8,267 nt of DNA, taken from assembly GCA_031255035.1 (NCBI GenBank), contig JAIRTI010000050.1, positions 1 through 8,267 of the forward strand, read 5' to 3'. Of the stretch, positions 7,126 to 8,267 are shown piece after piece (the first letter of the stretch is position 1; every line of letters begins with the position of its first letter). Under the pieces are notes generated by a model that searched no databases, was not told where the DNA came from, and was given only the letters and a program-made list of their open reading frames with translations. Both the position numbers and the translations under genes were made by a program. Source of the DNA: Desulfovibrio sp. (GTDB taxonomy: Bacteria; Desulfobacterota; Desulfovibrionia; Desulfovibrionales; Desulfovibrionaceae).

Positions 7126-7145
7126 GCATTTCATGTGTGAAATGC
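7126..7145 (-). repeat. Perfect 8-bp stem-loop, cheB-proximal member of the hairpin cluster
   Basis: The arms GCATTTCA and TGAAATGC pair perfectly around a 4-nt loop (CACA on the minus strand). It is separated from the 13-bp hairpin by one base, so the two could stack coaxially in RNA. It lies about 90 bp after the cheB stop codon. No T-run follows in either direction. Confidence 0.85.
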
Positions 7146-7235
7146 TCTGGAACAATAAGAGGCACTCGTTATACGTTCGGCCGGGCCGTCAATCCGGTGT
7201 TCTCCAGCGTATGGGACCAGCCCGCCGGGCAAGCG

Positions 7236-8267
7236 CTAGATTCTTCTGCTTTTTGTAAAGTTGGCCAGAATGGTTGCCGCCATAGCGTTGATGTCGACAA
7301 TCTCATCCGCCAGTTTGGCGTCGACAATGGCTTTGGGCATGCCGTAAACGACGCAGGACTCCTCATTCTGGGCGATGGCCCAACCGCCTTTCTGCTTGAG
7401 CACCCTGGTGCCTTCAAGGCCGTCGTTCCCCATGCCGGTGAGCATGACGCACAGGGATTTGCGGCCGACGGCCAGGCCTGTCGTCTCCATCAGCACGTTG
7501 GCCGAAGGCTTGTACAGCGCCTCTTTGGGTTCCTCGGTCACGACGGCGTGCAGTGTGCCCCCCCGGTTCTCAAGGCGAAGATGCTTGCCGCCGGGGCAGA
7601 TATAGGCCATGCCGCCCTTGACCCTTTCGTCTGGTTCCGCCTCCTTGACGCTGATGGCGCACTGGGCGTCCAGCCTGGCCGCGAAGGGCCCGGTAAAGGC
7701 CGCCGGCATGTGCTGGGCGATCAAAATCGGCACGGGAAAGTCGGCGGGCAGGGCCGTAAGCACCTTTTGCACGGCCGGCGGCCCCCCGGTGGAGACGCCG
7801 ATGGAAACCACGTCGAACGCAGCCTGCCCGCCACTGGGCAGACTGCGCGGCGGCGGCACGGCCACGGGTTGTCTCGCGGCGGCGAGGGCGCCTCTGCTGA
7901 CGCCGTCGCGCAGAGAACTCTTGTGCCTGAGGCGCATAAAGGCTTTGCGTCTGGCCAGGGCTTTGAGTTTCGTGCTCAGTTCGTTTTCCAGACGCTTGAC
8001 ATCGGGCAGGCTGCTGGAAGAAAGCTTGGGCATGAAGTCAAGAGCGCCAAGTTCAAGGGCGCGCAAGGTAACGTCGGCGCCTTCGCTGGTGAGAGAACTG
8101 ACCATGATCACCGGGCAGGGATTGTCGGCCATGATGCGCTCAAGCGCCTCAAGACCGTTCATTTTGGGCATTTCCACGTCCATGGTGATGACGTCCGGGT
8201 CCAGGTCCCTGGCTTTGGCCACGGCTTCCTCGCCATTGCCGGCGGTGCCCGCCACCTCAATATCCTT
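7236..8267 (-). CDS. cheB: Chemotaxis response regulator / protein-glutamate methylesterase CheB, N-terminus cut off
   Basis: CheB removes methyl groups from chemoreceptors (and deamidates glutamines) when its receiver domain is phosphorylated by CheA. The 343 visible residues start inside the receiver domain; roughly the first 25-30 residues, including the acidic pair, lie beyond the right edge. In visible numbering: phosphoacceptor Asp30 in TMDVEMPKMNG, conserved Lys81 after FMP, a linker about 82-148 that is basic and then Pro/Gly-rich, and the methylesterase domain about 150-340. The catalytic triad is intact: Ser159 in GVSTGGP, His186 in AQHMP and Asp282 in MLTGMGNDG. The TAG stop is at 7236-7238. 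It is followed by a 185-bp gap with three stem-loops before the next gene, in contrast to the packed genes further on, so its expression may be partly uncoupled from the rest. Confidence 0.97.
   Translation of the reverse strand, partial: KDIEVAGTAGNGEEAVAKARDLDPDVITMDVEMPKMNGLEALERIMADNPCPVIMVSSLTSEGADVTLRALELGALDFMPKLSSSSLPDVKRLENELSTKLKALARRKAFMRLRHKSSLRDGVSRGALAAARQPVAVPPPRSLPSGGQAAFDVVSIGVSTGGPPAVQKVLTALPADFPVPILIAQHMPAAFTGPFAARLDAQCAISVKEAEPDERVKGGMAYICPGGKHLRLENRGGTLHAVVTEEPKEALYKPSANVLMETTGLAVGRKSLCVMLTGMGNDGLEGTRVLKQKGGWAIAQNEESCVVYGMPKAIVDAKLADEIVDINAMAATILANFTKSRRI

Noticed and set aside
5101..7140. A 679-codon open frame on the plus strand spanning the whole HEAT gene
   Set aside because: Its codons are in exact register with the HEAT codons, so its stops would need TTA, CTA or TCA in the real gene, codons this GC-rich genome avoids. 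The translation is His/Gln/Arg/Gly-rich with no recognisable fold, whereas the minus strand gives clean HEAT repeats.
7065..7145. Hairpins as a Rho-independent terminator after cheB
   Set aside because: None of the three stems is followed by a run of T on the minus strand, and the genes on both sides belong to the same pathway and strand, so read-through is more likely.
7051..7155. N-terminal extension of the HEAT protein by 35 residues from a TTG at 7155
   Set aside because: It would translate through all three hairpins into a non-repeat peptide. No good ribosome site precedes the TTG, while the ATG at 7050 has GGAG at ideal spacing.
7168..7192. Possible sigma-70-type promoter on the minus strand: TTGACG (7187-7192) and TATAAC (7168-7173)
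   Set aside because: The spacer is 13 bp, well short of the usual 16-18, and no extended -10 is present. A promoter in this gap is possible, but these hexamers are not enough to call one.

Overview
The window is one co-oriented block of chemotaxis signalling genes, all on the minus strand. In the direction of transcription (right to left) the order is cheB (5' end cut off by the right edge), a HEAT-repeat protein gene, cheR, a ParA/MinD-type ATPase gene, a cheW with a long N-terminal extension, cheY, and cheA (3' end cut off by the left edge). Coding density is very high. Junctions, in transcription order, are 185 bp, 2 bp, a 4-bp ATGA overlap, a second 4-bp ATGA overlap, 12 bp and 58 bp. There are no RNA genes, mobile elements, CRISPR arrays or receptor (MCP) genes in the window, and no cheZ or cheD.

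The DNA is GC-rich, and its genes largely avoid TTA, CTA and TCA codons. This leaves long spurious open frames on the plus strand. The gene content and order resemble ParA-containing chemotaxis clusters that I associate with Desulfovibrio-like sulfate reducers (Desulfobacterota). That assignment is from memory and inference, not from a search.

How the parts fit: CheA (two intact HPt domains and one degenerate HPt-like domain ahead of dimerisation and kinase domains) autophosphorylates and passes phosphate to CheY (motor output) and CheB (receptor demethylation). CheR methylates receptors, and CheW couples receptors to CheA. The ParA-type ATPase is expected to position the signalling array in the cell, as ParC does in Vibrio. 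The extended CheW, encoded directly after it, is a candidate for the ParP-like link between ATPase and array. The 642-residue all-HEAT protein between cheB and cheR is the least understood member. By position it should be a scaffold or adaptor for the adaptation enzymes or the ParA/array machinery.

The only sizeable gap (7051-7235, between cheB and the HEAT gene) holds three perfect stem-loops in 81 bp, immediately upstream of the HEAT gene's Shine-Dalgarno. This is the most unusual non-coding structure here. The points most worth following up are the HEAT protein, the hairpin cluster, the histidine-less third HPt of CheA, and the ParA plus extended CheW pair.
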